Positions 26,774 through 35,155 of a stretch of DNA of 64,000 bases are shown here, one piece after another. The DNA is from CAUPWF01 sp964369775. GTDB taxonomy: Bacteria; Bacillota; Clostridia; Lachnospirales; Lachnospiraceae. The stretch is from positions 1 to 64,000 of the forward strand of contig CAYJHQ010000011.1 in NCBI GenBank assembly GCA_964369775.1, written 5' to 3'. The position numbers and the translations under genes were made by a program. The notes beneath the pieces are model-generated. The model did no database searches, had not been told where the DNA came from, and saw nothing but the letters and a program-made list of their open reading frames with translations. Numbering within the stretch: position 1 is the first letter of the stretch; the number at the start of each line of letters is the position of its first letter.

Positions 26774-26807
26774 ATTTTCATGAAAAATTCTATGGATTTT
26801 CATGAAA
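26774..26807. promoter_or_regulatory. Two direct copies of the palindrome TTTCATGAAA, candidate operator
   Basis: ATTTTCATGAAA occurs at 26774-26785 and 26796-26807. Each contains the perfect dyad TTTCATGAAA, and the copies are 22 bp apart, about two helical turns. They lie just upstream of the MATE pair; nearby -10 candidates (TATGCT, TAGTAT) lack a good -35, as in activator-dependent promoters. The protein that binds is not identifiable from the neighbours. Confidence 0.6.
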
Positions 26808-26811
26808 TAGA

Positions 26812-26855
26812 TAAAAAAACTTTGCAAAAGATTCTATATCTTTTACAAAGTTTTT
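26812..26855 (-). terminator. Intrinsic terminator of the hrcA-dnaJ operon
   Basis: A stem of 15 pairs with one mismatch (26817-26831 with 26839-26853) and a 7-nt loop, followed on the minus strand by a run of seven U. It begins 16 nt after the dnaJ stop codon. Confidence 0.9.
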
Positions 26856-26870
26856 CCTTTATTACTTCTT

Positions 26871-28052
26871 TTAGTCTTCAAACGTCTCTTTTATCTTGTC
26901 CATAAACCCTTTTTTCTTATGCTTTACACTCGCTCCTTCACCATCTTGATTGAGTGAACCTCCCATAAGTTCATCGTACTTCACCAGTGCTTCTCTTGCC
27001 TCTGCACTCATTTTATCAGGTGTTTGTATAATAAGTGTTACGTAGTGATCTCCTCTCGTATTTGAATTTCTAAGAGATGGCACCCCTTTTCCACTTAATC
27101 TAATCTTTGTATCAGTCTTTGTACCTGGTTTCACACTGTACAACACTTCCCCATCGACTGTCTTTATCTTAACACTTGCACCTAATGCTGCTTGAGGGAA
27201 TGTAATTGAAACTGTTGAAAAGATATTCATATCTTGTCTTGCAAAGATCGGGTGTCTCGATACATTTACCTCTACTAATAAATCACCACGAGGTCCTCCG
27301 TTAACTCCTGGCTCTCCTTTGTCTCTAATACGAATACTCTGTCCATTATCGATTCCCGCTGGAATGCTAACTTGAATCTTCTTCTTACTAGATACATAAC
27401 CAGTCCCAGAACAATCTGCACATCTCTCCTTGATGATCTTACCTGTTCCTCTACAATCTGGACAAGTTTGAACATTTTGCACTGTACCAAAGAAAGATTG
27501 AGATGTATACACAACTTGACCTTTCCCTCCGCACTTAGAACAGGTCTCCGGAGTAGTTCCTGCTTTTGCTCCTGTTCCGTTACAAGTCTTACATGGATCT
27601 TTTATTATTACATCTAACTCTTTGTCACAACCAAATACAGCTTCCTCAAACGTTATGCGCACACTCTTTCTTATATTTGCACCTTTCATCGGGCTATTTC
27701 CTGATCTTCCTCTCGAGCGACTACCGCCAAATATATCTCCAAATATATCTCCGAATATATCTCCAAAATCAGCTCCATTAAAATCAAAACCGCCAAAACC
27801 GCCTGCTCCACCACCGCCATTTTCAAAGGCAGCATGTCCAAACTGGTCATACTGTTGTCTTTTTTCTGTATCACTAAGTACTGCGTACGCTTCCGAAGCT
27901 TCTTTAAATTTTTTCTCAGCTTCTGCATCACCTGGGTTTACGTCTGGGTGGTATTTTTTAGCTAACACTCTATAAGCCTTTTTCAATTCTGCTTCATTTG
28001 CAGTTTTCCCTACACCTAAGACTTCATAATAATCTCTTTTTGTTTCTGCCAT
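26871..28052 (-). CDS. dnaJ: Chaperone protein DnaJ (type I Hsp40)
   Basis: The co-chaperone that delivers clients to DnaK and stimulates its ATPase. 393 residues in the full type I layout: J domain with HPD motif (KKYHPDVNPG, ~33), a Gly/Phe-rich linker with repeated GDIFGDIFGDIFGG, a zinc domain with four C-x2-C-x-G-x-G repeats (CKTCNGTG, CSKCGGKG, CPDCRGTG, CADCSGTG), and the C-terminal client-binding domains. Last gene of the heat-shock operon; 76 nt after dnaK, with a hairpin between them. Confidence 0.98.
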   Translation of the reverse strand: MAETKRDYYEVLGVGKTANEAELKKAYRVLAKKYHPDVNPGDAEAEKKFKEASEAYAVLSDTEKRQQYDQFGHAAFENGGGGAGGFGGFDFNGADFGDIFGDIFGDIFGGSRSRGRSGNSPMKGANIRKSVRITFEEAVFGCDKELDVIIKDPCKTCNGTGAKAGTTPETCSKCGGKGQVVYTSQSFFGTVQNVQTCPDCRGTGKIIKERCADCSGTGYVSSKKKIQVSIPAGIDNGQSIRIRDKGEPGVNGGPRGDLLVEVNVSRHPIFARQDMNIFSTVSITFPQAALGASVKIKTVDGEVLYSVKPGTKTDTKIRLSGKGVPSLRNSNTRGDHYVTLIIQTPDKMSAEAREALVKYDELMGGSLNQDGEGASVKHKKKGFMDKIKETFED

Positions 28053-28078
28053 TTTTCTTACCTTTCTTACATGCGGAA

Positions 28079-28108
28079 ATTCTACAAGATATCTCTATCT
28101 TGTAGAAT
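28079..28108 (-). terminator. Intercistronic hairpin between dnaK and dnaJ
   Basis: ATTCTACAAGAT and its exact reverse complement with a 6-nt loop. There is no U-run after it, so it is more likely an mRNA-processing or stability element, or a partial terminator lowering dnaJ relative to dnaK. Confidence 0.6.
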
Positions 28109-28128
28109 ATTCTCACTTGTTTATACGC

Positions 28129-29991
28129 TTAGACTTCTTTATAATCTCCATCTACTACGTCTTCGTAACCTTCAGGTGTTGCACCTTGAGCTGCTCCCAT
28201 ATCTGGTCCTGCTTCTCCGCCTTGTGGATTTGCTTGCTCATACATTTTTGCAAATACTTTTTGAGCACTTTCCATCAATTTTTCTTGAGCTGCTTTAATT
28301 TCTGCAACTTGTGCCTCTGATAACTCTTCAGTAGTTGCCTTCTCAAGAATCTCTTTTACCGCTGCAAGATCTGCTTCTACTGTTGCTTTATCATTTGCAT
28401 CTACTTTATCACCAACTTCAGTCAATGCTTTTTCTGTTTGGAATACCATTGCTTCTGCGTCATTTTTTGCGTCAATTGCTTCTTTACGCTTCTTATCTTG
28501 CGCTTCGAATTCAGCTGCCTCTTTTACTGCTTTGTCGATATCTGTATCTGACATGTTTGATCCAGCTGTAATTGTGATGTGTTGTTCTTTTCCTGTTCCA
28601 AGATCTTTTGCTGAAACATTTACAATACCATTTGCATCAATATCAAATGTTACTTCGATTTGAGGGATTCCTCTTGCTGCTGGTGGGATTCCATCTAATC
28701 TGAATTGTCCAAGAGATTTGTTATCTTTTGCAAATTGTCTCTCACCTTGAACTACGTTAATATCTACTGCTGTTTGATTGTCAGCTGCTGTAGAGAATAC
28801 CTGGCTCTTCTTTGTAGGAATTGTAGTATTTCTCTCAATTAATCTAGTTGCAACTCCACCCATTGTCTCGATTGAAAGTGAAAGTGGTGTTACGTCAAGA
28901 AGAAGGATATCTCCTGCTCCAGCATCACCTGCAAGTTTTCCACCTTGAACAGATGCTCCAAGTGCTACACACTCGTCTGGGTTCAATGTTTTAGATGCTT
29001 CTTTTCCTGTTAATGATTTTACTTTATCTTGTACAGCTGGGATACGAGTCGACCCACCAACTAATAATACTTGCCCAAGCTCTGATGCTGTGATTCCTGC
29101 ATCTGAAAGTGCTCTTCTTACTGGTTCTGCTGTTCTTTCTACTAAATCACTTGTCAATTCATCAAATTTTGCTCTTGTGATGTTGATATCAAAGTGCTTT
29201 GGACCTTCTGCTGTTGCAGTGATAAATGGAAGGTTTACATTTGTTGTTGTAGCTGAAGAAAGTTCTTTCTTTGCCTTCTCTGCTGCTTCTTTTAATCTTT
29301 GAAGTGCCATCTTATCAGCTGATAAGTCTACACCTTCTGCTTTTTTAAATTCAGCCAATAAATAATCTGTGATTTTTTGATCAAAGTCATCTCCACCAAG
29401 TCTATTATCTCCTGCTGTAGATAATACTTCAATAACTCCTTCACCAATTTCGATTACTGATACATCAAAAGTACCACCACCTAAATCGTATACCATGATT
29501 TTTTGCTCTTTTTCATTGTCAAGACCATACGCAAGTGCTGCTGCTGTTGGCTCATTGATGATACGCTTTACATCAAGTCCTGCAATCTTACCTGCATCTT
29601 TTGTTGCTTGTCTTTGTGCATCATTGAAGTATGCTGGTACTGTAATAACAGCCTCTGTCACTGATTCGCCTAAGTATGCTTCTGCATCTGCTTTTAGCTT
29701 TTGAAGTGTCATCGCAGAGATTTCTTGAGGAGAATACTTCTTCTCATCAACTGTTACCTTGTAATCAGATCCCATCTCTCTTTTGATTGATGCAATTGTT
29801 TTTTCAGCATTTGTTACTGCTTGACGTTTTGCTGGCTCTCCAACTAGACGCTCTCCTGTCTTTGTAAATGCTACTACAGATGGGGTAGTTCTAGCTCCCT
29901 CTGTATTTGTGATCACTACTGGTTGACCACCTTCCATTACAGCTACACAGCTGTTTGTTGTTCCTAAATCGATTCCAATAATTTTACCCAT
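28129..29991 (-). CDS. dnaK: Chaperone protein DnaK (Hsp70)
   Basis: An ATP-driven folding chaperone. 620 residues with the N-terminal ATPase domain (GIDLGTTNSCVAVMEGG; VPAYFNDAQRQATKDAGKIAGL; IMVYDLGGGTFDVSVIEIG; LVGGSTRIPAVQ), the interdomain linker with LLLDVTPLSLSIETMGG, the peptide-binding domain and a Gly/Ala-poor lid ending in EDVVDGDYKEV. The length fits Firmicutes DnaK (about 610-620). Third gene of the CIRCE-controlled operon, 31 nt after grpE. Confidence 0.99.
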   Translation of the reverse strand: MGKIIGIDLGTTNSCVAVMEGGQPVVITNTEGARTTPSVVAFTKTGERLVGEPAKRQAVTNAEKTIASIKREMGSDYKVTVDEKKYSPQEISAMTLQKLKADAEAYLGESVTEAVITVPAYFNDAQRQATKDAGKIAGLDVKRIINEPTAAALAYGLDNEKEQKIMVYDLGGGTFDVSVIEIGEGVIEVLSTAGDNRLGGDDFDQKITDYLLAEFKKAEGVDLSADKMALQRLKEAAEKAKKELSSATTTNVNLPFITATAEGPKHFDINITRAKFDELTSDLVERTAEPVRRALSDAGITASELGQVLLVGGSTRIPAVQDKVKSLTGKEASKTLNPDECVALGASVQGGKLAGDAGAGDILLLDVTPLSLSIETMGGVATRLIERNTTIPTKKSQVFSTAADNQTAVDINVVQGERQFAKDNKSLGQFRLDGIPPAARGIPQIEVTFDIDANGIVNVSAKDLGTGKEQHITITAGSNMSDTDIDKAVKEAAEFEAQDKKRKEAIDAKNDAEAMVFQTEKALTEVGDKVDANDKATVEADLAAVKEILEKATTEELSEAQVAEIKAAQEKLMESAQKVFAKMYEQANPQGGEAGPDMGAAQGATPEGYEDVVDGDYKEV

Positions 29992-30022
29992 TGTTTTTTC
30001 CTCCTAAATTTATGTTCATTTA

Positions 30023-30703
30023 CTAATTTGCTACTTTTACCATGCTAAATCTAACAACTTGCTCACGGTAAGTATACCCTTTTTGGAATTCTTCCACTAT
30101 CACATTTTCTCCTACTTCTTCATCTTCTATATGCATGACTGCATTGTGAAGTTCTGGATCAAATGTTGCACCTACTGCCTCAATCGGCTTTACGTCAATT
30201 CCCTCTAGTGTCGTCATTAATTGCTTATATACTTTATCCATTCCATCAACAAAAGGATTTTCCTTATCTTCTTCTGGAACAGCTTGTAGGCCTCTTTCAA
30301 AATTATCGACTACTGGAAGTATTTTCTCTATAATATCCTTCGCACCAATTTCATACATCATCGATTTTTCTTTTTCGGTACGCTTACGGAAATTATCAAA
30401 TTCTGCCATTTGTCTTGTGACTCTATCTGTCAATTCTTCGATTTTTTCATCTTTTGGGTCTTTCTTTTTTTCCTTCTTCTTTTTCTTAAAAAGACCTTTG
30501 CTCTCTTCTGAAGCTTCTTCGCTCTCTTGAGTTACTTCTTCGCTCTCTTGATCTGCTTCTTCAACTTCTGCTGTTGCATCTTTCGTTTCTTCAGCGACTT
30601 CTTCAACTTCACTTTCAGTCTCTGCTTCTACGTCTTCTGCTTCTTGAACGGAAGCTTTTGCTTCTTCAATTGCTTCTTCTACAATATTCTTTTCGTTTCC
30701 CAC
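30023..30703 (-). CDS. grpE: Nucleotide exchange factor GrpE
   Basis: Releases ADP from DnaK. 226 residues. The first ~75 residues are a very acidic, Glu-rich extension (repeats of EEVTQESEEASEES), followed by KKKKKEKKK, the long helical dimer stalk (EEL-DRVTRQMAEFDNFRKRTEKEK) and the C-terminal beta domain (IEAVGATFDPELHNAVMHIE ... GYTYREQVVRFSMV). The acidic head is longer than in Bacillus (187 residues in total) but is common in Clostridia. It lies 18 nt after hrcA. Confidence 0.97.
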   Translation of the reverse strand: MGNEKNIVEEAIEEAKASVQEAEDVEAETESEVEEVAEETKDATAEVEEADQESEEVTQESEEASEESKGLFKKKKKEKKKDPKDEKIEELTDRVTRQMAEFDNFRKRTEKEKSMMYEIGAKDIIEKILPVVDNFERGLQAVPEEDKENPFVDGMDKVYKQLMTTLEGIDVKPIEAVGATFDPELHNAVMHIEDEEVGENVIVEEFQKGYTYREQVVRFSMVKVAN

Positions 30704-30721
30704 TGTGGAAGTACCACCTTT

Positions 30722-31753
30722 CTATTTCTTATCTTTATGGAAGATGTAATCCAACTCATCTTTTAATGTTTTGAGAGTCTTCATAACATTCTCATAATCC
30801 ATTCGCTTTGGACCTACAATACCTATCGTTCCATGCATCCCCTCTGATAATTCATAAGTTGCTGTAACTACACTGCAGTCCTTCATACTTTGTACTGGTG
30901 ATTCGTCACCGATATATACTTTAATTCCTTTTTCTTGTGAGATTAAAGTCTTTGATACAAATTCTGTTAACTGTTGCTTTTCTTCAAATGTATTGATAAT
31001 CTCTCTCGCGCTTTGGTTTTCGCTAAGTTCTGGATACTTGAATACATTTGTTGCACCACTTGTATAGATTTCTAATTCCTCATCTACCCGAATCGTATTA
31101 GCTACTACATCTAGAACTTCACCGATTACTTTACTGTGAATTCCTGCTTGTTCTTTTAACTTTGCAATCATTCCTAAGTTGATTTCATCAATAGACATCC
31201 CTGTTAGATTAGTGTTAAGTAGCATATTTAACTTTAACAAAGTCTCATTGTCTAGTGGCTCGCTAATTGTAATAATCTGATTCTTAATTAAATTCCCATC
31301 CATTACGACAACAGCTATAATCTGTTCCTCATCTACTTGAGACAGTTGAATAAACTTCAACTTATTTGTATCGCATGTAGGCGAAGAAATCATTGTTGCA
31401 TAATTGGTGCTATTTGCTAACACCTTTGCCGCTTGCTTTAGCAATTGATCCATCTTATCTGCCTTTTCAAGCATCTGTTCTTTTATTTCTGCGACTTCTT
31501 GCTCTTTTTCTTCCATCAATTGATCCACATAGAAGCGATATCCTTTATCTGATGGTATTCTTCCTGCAGATGTGTGAGGTTGAACAATATATCCCAGTTC
31601 TTCTAAGTCAGCCATCTCATTCCTTATGGTAGCTGAGCTCAAGTTAATGTCCTCACATTTTGAAATTGTTCTGGAACCTACTGGTTCCCCTGTATCGAGA
31701 TAAGTCTTAATCACTATTTTGAGAATTCTCATTTTTCTTTCATTTAATTCCAT
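30722..31753 (-). CDS. hrcA: Heat-inducible transcription repressor HrcA
   Basis: A repressor that binds CIRCE and is kept active by GroE. 343 residues: an N-terminal winged helix (RKMRILKIVIKTYLDTGEPVGSRTI, SSATIRNEMADLEELGYI, HTSAGRIPSDKGYRFYVD) and the C-terminal GAF-like dimer/effector domain (GTIGIVGPKRMDYENV). First gene of hrcA-grpE-dnaK-dnaJ. A consensus promoter overlapped downstream by a perfect CIRCE lies before it, so it represses its own operon. Confidence 0.98.
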   Translation of the reverse strand: MELNERKMRILKIVIKTYLDTGEPVGSRTISKCEDINLSSATIRNEMADLEELGYIVQPHTSAGRIPSDKGYRFYVDQLMEEKEQEVAEIKEQMLEKADKMDQLLKQAAKVLANSTNYATMISSPTCDTNKLKFIQLSQVDEEQIIAVVVMDGNLIKNQIITISEPLDNETLLKLNMLLNTNLTGMSIDEINLGMIAKLKEQAGIHSKVIGEVLDVVANTIRVDEELEIYTSGATNVFKYPELSENQSAREIINTFEEKQQLTEFVSKTLISQEKGIKVYIGDESPVQSMKDCSVVTATYELSEGMHGTIGIVGPKRMDYENVMKTLKTLKDELDYIFHKDKK

Positions 31754-31776
31754 AGGATTCTCCTTTCATCTCGCTA

Positions 31777-31803
31777 TTAGCACTCAACTCTTTCGAGTGC
31801 TAA
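31777..31803. promoter_or_regulatory. CIRCE operator
   Basis: TTAGCACTC, 9-nt spacer, GAGTGCTAA: an exact match to the HrcA-binding CIRCE element, between the promoter and the hrcA start codon. Confidence 0.98.
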
Positions 31804-31817
31804 CATTTACATTTATT

Positions 31818-31846
31818 AATGTATCATTACCTTACAATATTGTCAA
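31818..31846 (-). promoter_or_regulatory. Sigma-A promoter of the hrcA operon
   Basis: Minus strand: TTGACA (31841-31846), 17-bp spacer, TACATT (31818-31823). Transcription would begin near 31811, a few bases before CIRCE, so CIRCE is transcribed into the 5' leader. Confidence 0.9.
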
Positions 31847-31875
31847 CCATCTTTATATTTTATTTATAAATACGA

Positions 31876-31904
31876 TTGCTTTTTTTAGAAATAAAGTCTA
31901 CTAT
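31876..31904 (+). promoter_or_regulatory. Promoter of the chromate-transporter pair, with small dyad
   Basis: TTGCTT (31876-31881), 17-bp spacer, TACTAT (31899-31904). The -10 is embedded in the inverted repeat GTCTA-CTA-TAGAC (31896-31908), a possible operator. Confidence 0.6.
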
Positions 31905-31944
31905 AGACATTGTTAGTGTAAATGAATTAGGAGGTTTTTATTCA

Positions 31945-32487
31945 ATGAAGATATTACTTGAATTATATGTTAGCTTTTTTAAGGTCGGTTTATTAACTTT
32001 TGGTGGTGGATATGCTATGTTACCCATGTTAAAAAAAGAAGTGGTTGATAAGCATAACTGGATTTCAGAAGATGAAATGATGGATATCTATGCTATTGGT
32101 CAATGCACACCTGGTATTATCGCTGTTAATACAGCTACTTATATCGGCTGTATCAAAAAAGGTGTTTTAGGTGGAATTGCTGCTACTTTAGGTGAAATCA
32201 CTCCATCACTCATCATTATCTTGTCCATCGCTTCTATTATTCAAAATTTTATGGACTACTCCATTGTATTACATGCCTTCTCTGGAATCAGAATCGCAGT
32301 TTGTGCTCTTATTGCTCATACTGTGCTTTCTATGGCACAAAAATCTCTAAAAGATAAGAAGAGTTTTTTCCTTTGTTCTATTGCTATACTACTTCTCCTT
32401 TTTACCAATATTTCTATTATCGTTGTAATTATAGGATCTGGATTTATAGGTGTACTATTAAATAGAAAAGGAGGAGCTTCTAAATGA
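31945..32487 (+). CDS. Chromate transporter family protein, half-size subunit 1
   Basis: A 180-residue membrane protein of the short-chain CHR (ChrA) family, about half the length of proteobacterial ChrA. The CHR signature is clear: SFFKVGLLTFGGGYAMLPML, then WISEDEMMDIYAIGQCTPGIIAVNTATYIG, with four to six membrane helices. Short-chain members come as adjacent pairs that make one antiporter. The ATG at 31945 follows GGAGG at 10 nt; the longer frame has no ribosome site. It overlaps the next gene by ATGA. The substrate may be chromate, sulfate or another oxyanion; the family name does not prove resistance. Confidence 0.9.
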   Translation: MKILLELYVSFFKVGLLTFGGGYAMLPMLKKEVVDKHNWISEDEMMDIYAIGQCTPGIIAVNTATYIGCIKKGVLGGIAATLGEITPSLIIILSIASIIQNFMDYSIVLHAFSGIRIAVCALIAHTVLSMAQKSLKDKKSFFLCSIAILLLLFTNISIIVVIIGSGFIGVLLNRKGGASK

Positions 32488-33038
32488 TTTATGTTACTTT
32501 ATTTTATGAATTTTTCCAAATTGGTCTTTTTGCAATTGGTGGTGGTATGGCTTCTATTCCTTTTTTGGTTGACTTAGCAGAAAGATATGACTGGTTTACT
32601 GTTGATGAATTGACCAATATGGTTGCGATTAGTCAGAGCACTCCTGGACCTATCGGAATTAACATGGCGACTTATGCTGGCTATGAGGCTGCTGGAGTAC
32701 TAGGATCTTTAACTGCAACCTTAGGATTAGTTTTACCTTCATTTTTAGTTATCATGATAATTGCAAAGTTTATGCAAAATTTTAATAAGTCTCCACTTGT
32801 ACAAGCTGCTTTTTCTGGCATTCGTCCTGTCGTAGTCGGACTAATCTTTTGTGCAATCCTAGAGCTTTGTAAATTGTCACTCCTAAATAGTAGCTCTACA
32901 GGATATTCTATAAACCACATCAACATCGGCGTATGCCTTCTTCTGTTTTTGCTAATGCTTCCAAAAAAATCAAAAAAAATTCACCCCATCTGCTGGATTG
33001 CAACTGGGGCGATATTAGGAATTATATTTAAATTATAG
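32484..33038 (+). CDS. Chromate transporter family protein, half-size subunit 2
   Basis: A 184-residue partner of the previous gene: YEFFQIGLFAIGGGMASIPFLVDLAERYDWFTVDELTNMVAISQSTPGPIGINMATYAG carries the same CHR motif, and the rest is hydrophobic helices. The start codon overlaps the upstream stop (ATGA), so translation is coupled and a heterodimer is expected, in keeping with short-chain CHR pairs described in Bacillus. It converges on yitT, with a shared UUCG hairpin between. Confidence 0.9.
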   Translation: MIYVTLFYEFFQIGLFAIGGGMASIPFLVDLAERYDWFTVDELTNMVAISQSTPGPIGINMATYAGYEAAGVLGSLTATLGLVLPSFLVIMIIAKFMQNFNKSPLVQAAFSGIRPVVVGLIFCAILELCKLSLLNSSSTGYSINHINIGVCLLLFLLMLPKKSKKIHPICWIATGAILGIIFKL

Positions 33039-33066
33039 GGAATCTTCGGATTCTCTATTATTTTTG
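33031..33066. terminator. UUCG-capped terminator between chr pair and yitT
   Basis: ATAGGGAATC - TTCG - GATTCTCTAT with a G-U pair, followed on the plus strand by TATTTTTG. The UUCG tetraloop is unusually stable. It lies between converging genes and may serve both. Confidence 0.8.
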
Positions 33067-33948
33067 ATTTTTTCGCAGTTCACGAACTTCTCTTCTGCTA
33101 CGCCATCTACCTTGAATGCTATGAACACTACTAATTGTTATAAAGGCATTTTCATCAACAGTTTTAATAAAGTTTAACAACTCTATCATCTCATTATTCT
33201 CTACCACAATCTGTATTTCATAACTATTCTTTTTTGTATAGCCTCCTACAATTGGGTATAAGGTTACTCCTCTTGTCAATACATTCATAATATAATCTGC
33301 AATCTCTTCATATTGTTCTGAAAGAATACAAACCCTCTTTTTTTGATTAAAAGAATCTGTAAAATGATTAACGACTAGACCGTTTAAATAAGTCCCTATC
33401 ATTCCTAAAATAACCACATTTAAGTCGTACACAAAAATAGCACTAAATGAAACTACCGCTCCAGACATCGACACTGCGGCTCCTATCGGCACTCCAAAAA
33501 ACTTATTTATTATTTTCGCCACAACATCTAATCCACCTGATGATGCATTAACTCTGAACAATAATGTCTGTGATAAAGCTAATAACAATATAAACGTAAC
33601 CAAATCAAGCCATGGATCATTCATTATCGGTTTAGGATTTGGTACAACAAATTCAAATACAAAAAAGTAAAACGGCACAACTAAAGATGCATATACTGTT
33701 TTCAAACCAAAATCTTTTCCAATCAAAAAGTATCCTAGTATTAACAAACCTATATTGAGAATCAATGTAACCGTGGCGATACTAACTGGAATCACTTGTG
33801 ACACTAACATTGCAAGTCCTGTAACGCTACCTACTACAAGGTTTGCAGGTATCAAAAAAAAGTAAGCTGAAATTGCTGTAATCGTTAATGCAATTGTAAT
33901 CAATACATATTCCTTTATCACTTTGCCGTATTTTGAACTATTCATCAA
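33058..33948 (-). CDS. YitT family membrane protein (DUF161 + DUF2179)
   Basis: A 296-residue membrane protein. Residues ~10-215 hold five or six hydrophobic helices of the YitT/DUF161 fold (LIPANLVVGSVTGLAMLVSQ, RVNASSGGLDVVAKIINKFFG), and the C-terminal ~80 residues a cytoplasmic DUF2179 domain (TRGVTLYPIVGGYTKKNSYEI, ENAFITISSVHSIQGRWR). The function is not established. ATG overlaps the hemW stop by 4 bp, so it is in the lepA-hemW transcript; this is not its usual place. Confidence 0.92.
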   Translation of the reverse strand: MMNSSKYGKVIKEYVLITIALTITAISAYFFLIPANLVVGSVTGLAMLVSQVIPVSIATVTLILNIGLLILGYFLIGKDFGLKTVYASLVVPFYFFVFEFVVPNPKPIMNDPWLDLVTFILLLALSQTLLFRVNASSGGLDVVAKIINKFFGVPIGAAVSMSGAVVSFSAIFVYDLNVVILGMIGTYLNGLVVNHFTDSFNQKKRVCILSEQYEEIADYIMNVLTRGVTLYPIVGGYTKKNSYEIQIVVENNEMIELLNFIKTVDENAFITISSVHSIQGRWRSRREVRELRKNQK

Positions 33949-35096
33949 TCTTTCACCTCTTTTATTAATAAATTTGCAAATATTTGATTGCTGATATCAA
34001 TTCCTCTATCTGTCAGTTGTAAGATATCTCCCTTTTCACGCAACCAATCATCTCGTAACATTTCTTGAAGTTCTTTTCCATAGACTTCCTCTATAGAAAT
34101 ATCAAATCGCTGATTGAATTCTTTTTTAGAAATTCCATTCATTTTTCTAAGTCCTAAAAATAAAAATTCTTCGATTTGTTCTTCTTTTGTTACTTCTTCC
34201 CTCTCTACTTGTACACTGTTACCTTTATTGCATTTTTCTATATACTTCTTTAGATTATCTTCGTTCTTAATCCGGATTTCTCCTAATAAAGATGCTGCTC
34301 CAAGCCCGAGACCTAGATATTCCTTTCTTTCCCAATACCCTAGATTATGCCTACATTCATATCCTTTTTTCGCATAATTAGATATCTCATAGCGTATATA
34401 ACCAGCCTTACTCAGTATCTCTTTCGTAAGCTCATACATTGCTCGTTCTTCGTCTTCTGAAGGAAGCTGATCTTCTAATTTTTCTTTCTCTTCATAAAAT
34501 CTTGTTCCTTCTTCTATAATTAAACTATAAGCAGAAATATGAGTTGGTTCTAATCGTATCACGTCTTTAAGGGTTTGCGTCCATGTAGCAATTGTTTGCT
34601 TTGGAATCGCTGATATTAAATCTATATTAATATTGTTTATTCCTACTTTTTTTACTAATTCATATGTGGAAAGAAATTCTTCCATTGTATGAATTCTTCC
34701 AAGCTTTTTTAGTTCTTCGTTATTAGTAGCTTGCAATCCAATACTAACACGATTAATTCCAAGCGCATTATACTCTTTAAGCTTCTCTTTGGTCACACTA
34801 CCTGGATTGACTTCAATTGAAAATTCAACGTCTTCTAATATGAAAAAATTATTTTTCACAGATTCTAACAATCGTTTCATCTGGCTATCACTCAATATGG
34901 ACGGTGTACCTCCACCTATAAAGATTGTGGATACTTCACAGGTCTTTCCAAAATCTTTATGAGATTCAATTTCTTTTATTAATGCATCTAAGTATAGCTC
35001 TCTTTCATCTTCAGAACTAGAAAACGATAAAAAATCACAATAGGCGCATTTTTTCGCACAAAAGGGAATATGAATATACAACTGTATTTTTCTCAT
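33945..35096 (-). CDS. hemW: Radical SAM heme chaperone HemW
   Basis: A 383-residue radical-SAM protein formerly annotated as oxygen-independent coproporphyrinogen oxidase; HemW inserts heme into proteins. The cluster motif CAKKCAYCDF (C-x3-C-x2-C) is close to the N-terminus, with IFIGGGTPS, EVNPGS, NRVSIGLQ and the C-terminal HemN_C domain. HemW, unlike HemN, carries this short N-terminus. It lies 50 nt after lepA with a hairpin in between, an arrangement conserved in Firmicutes; yitT overlaps its 3' end. Confidence 0.93.
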   Translation of the reverse strand: MRKIQLYIHIPFCAKKCAYCDFLSFSSSEDERELYLDALIKEIESHKDFGKTCEVSTIFIGGGTPSILSDSQMKRLLESVKNNFFILEDVEFSIEVNPGSVTKEKLKEYNALGINRVSIGLQATNNEELKKLGRIHTMEEFLSTYELVKKVGINNINIDLISAIPKQTIATWTQTLKDVIRLEPTHISAYSLIIEEGTRFYEEKEKLEDQLPSEDEERAMYELTKEILSKAGYIRYEISNYAKKGYECRHNLGYWERKEYLGLGLGAASLLGEIRIKNEDNLKKYIEKCNKGNSVQVEREEVTKEEQIEEFLFLGLRKMNGISKKEFNQRFDISIEEVYGKELQEMLRDDWLREKGDILQLTDRGIDISNQIFANLLIKEVKD

Positions 35097-35119
35097 CAGT
35101 TTTCTCCTTCCTTCTTATA

Positions 35120-35155
35120 GATAAGTAGAGTGTGGTTTCCCACACTCTACTTATC
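35120..35155 (-). terminator. 16-bp hairpin spanning the lepA stop codon
   Basis: Perfect inverted repeat (35120-35135 and 35140-35155) with a 4-nt loop. The lepA stop codon (35147-35149) is inside one arm and no U-run follows, so read-through to hemW is possible; it may set hemW level or protect the lepA message. Confidence 0.65.

Noticed and set aside
26738..26827. N-terminal extension of the first MATE protein
   Set aside because: It runs through the operator dyads and most of the promoter region and is not homologous to MATE N-termini; the ATG at 26737 has GGAGG.
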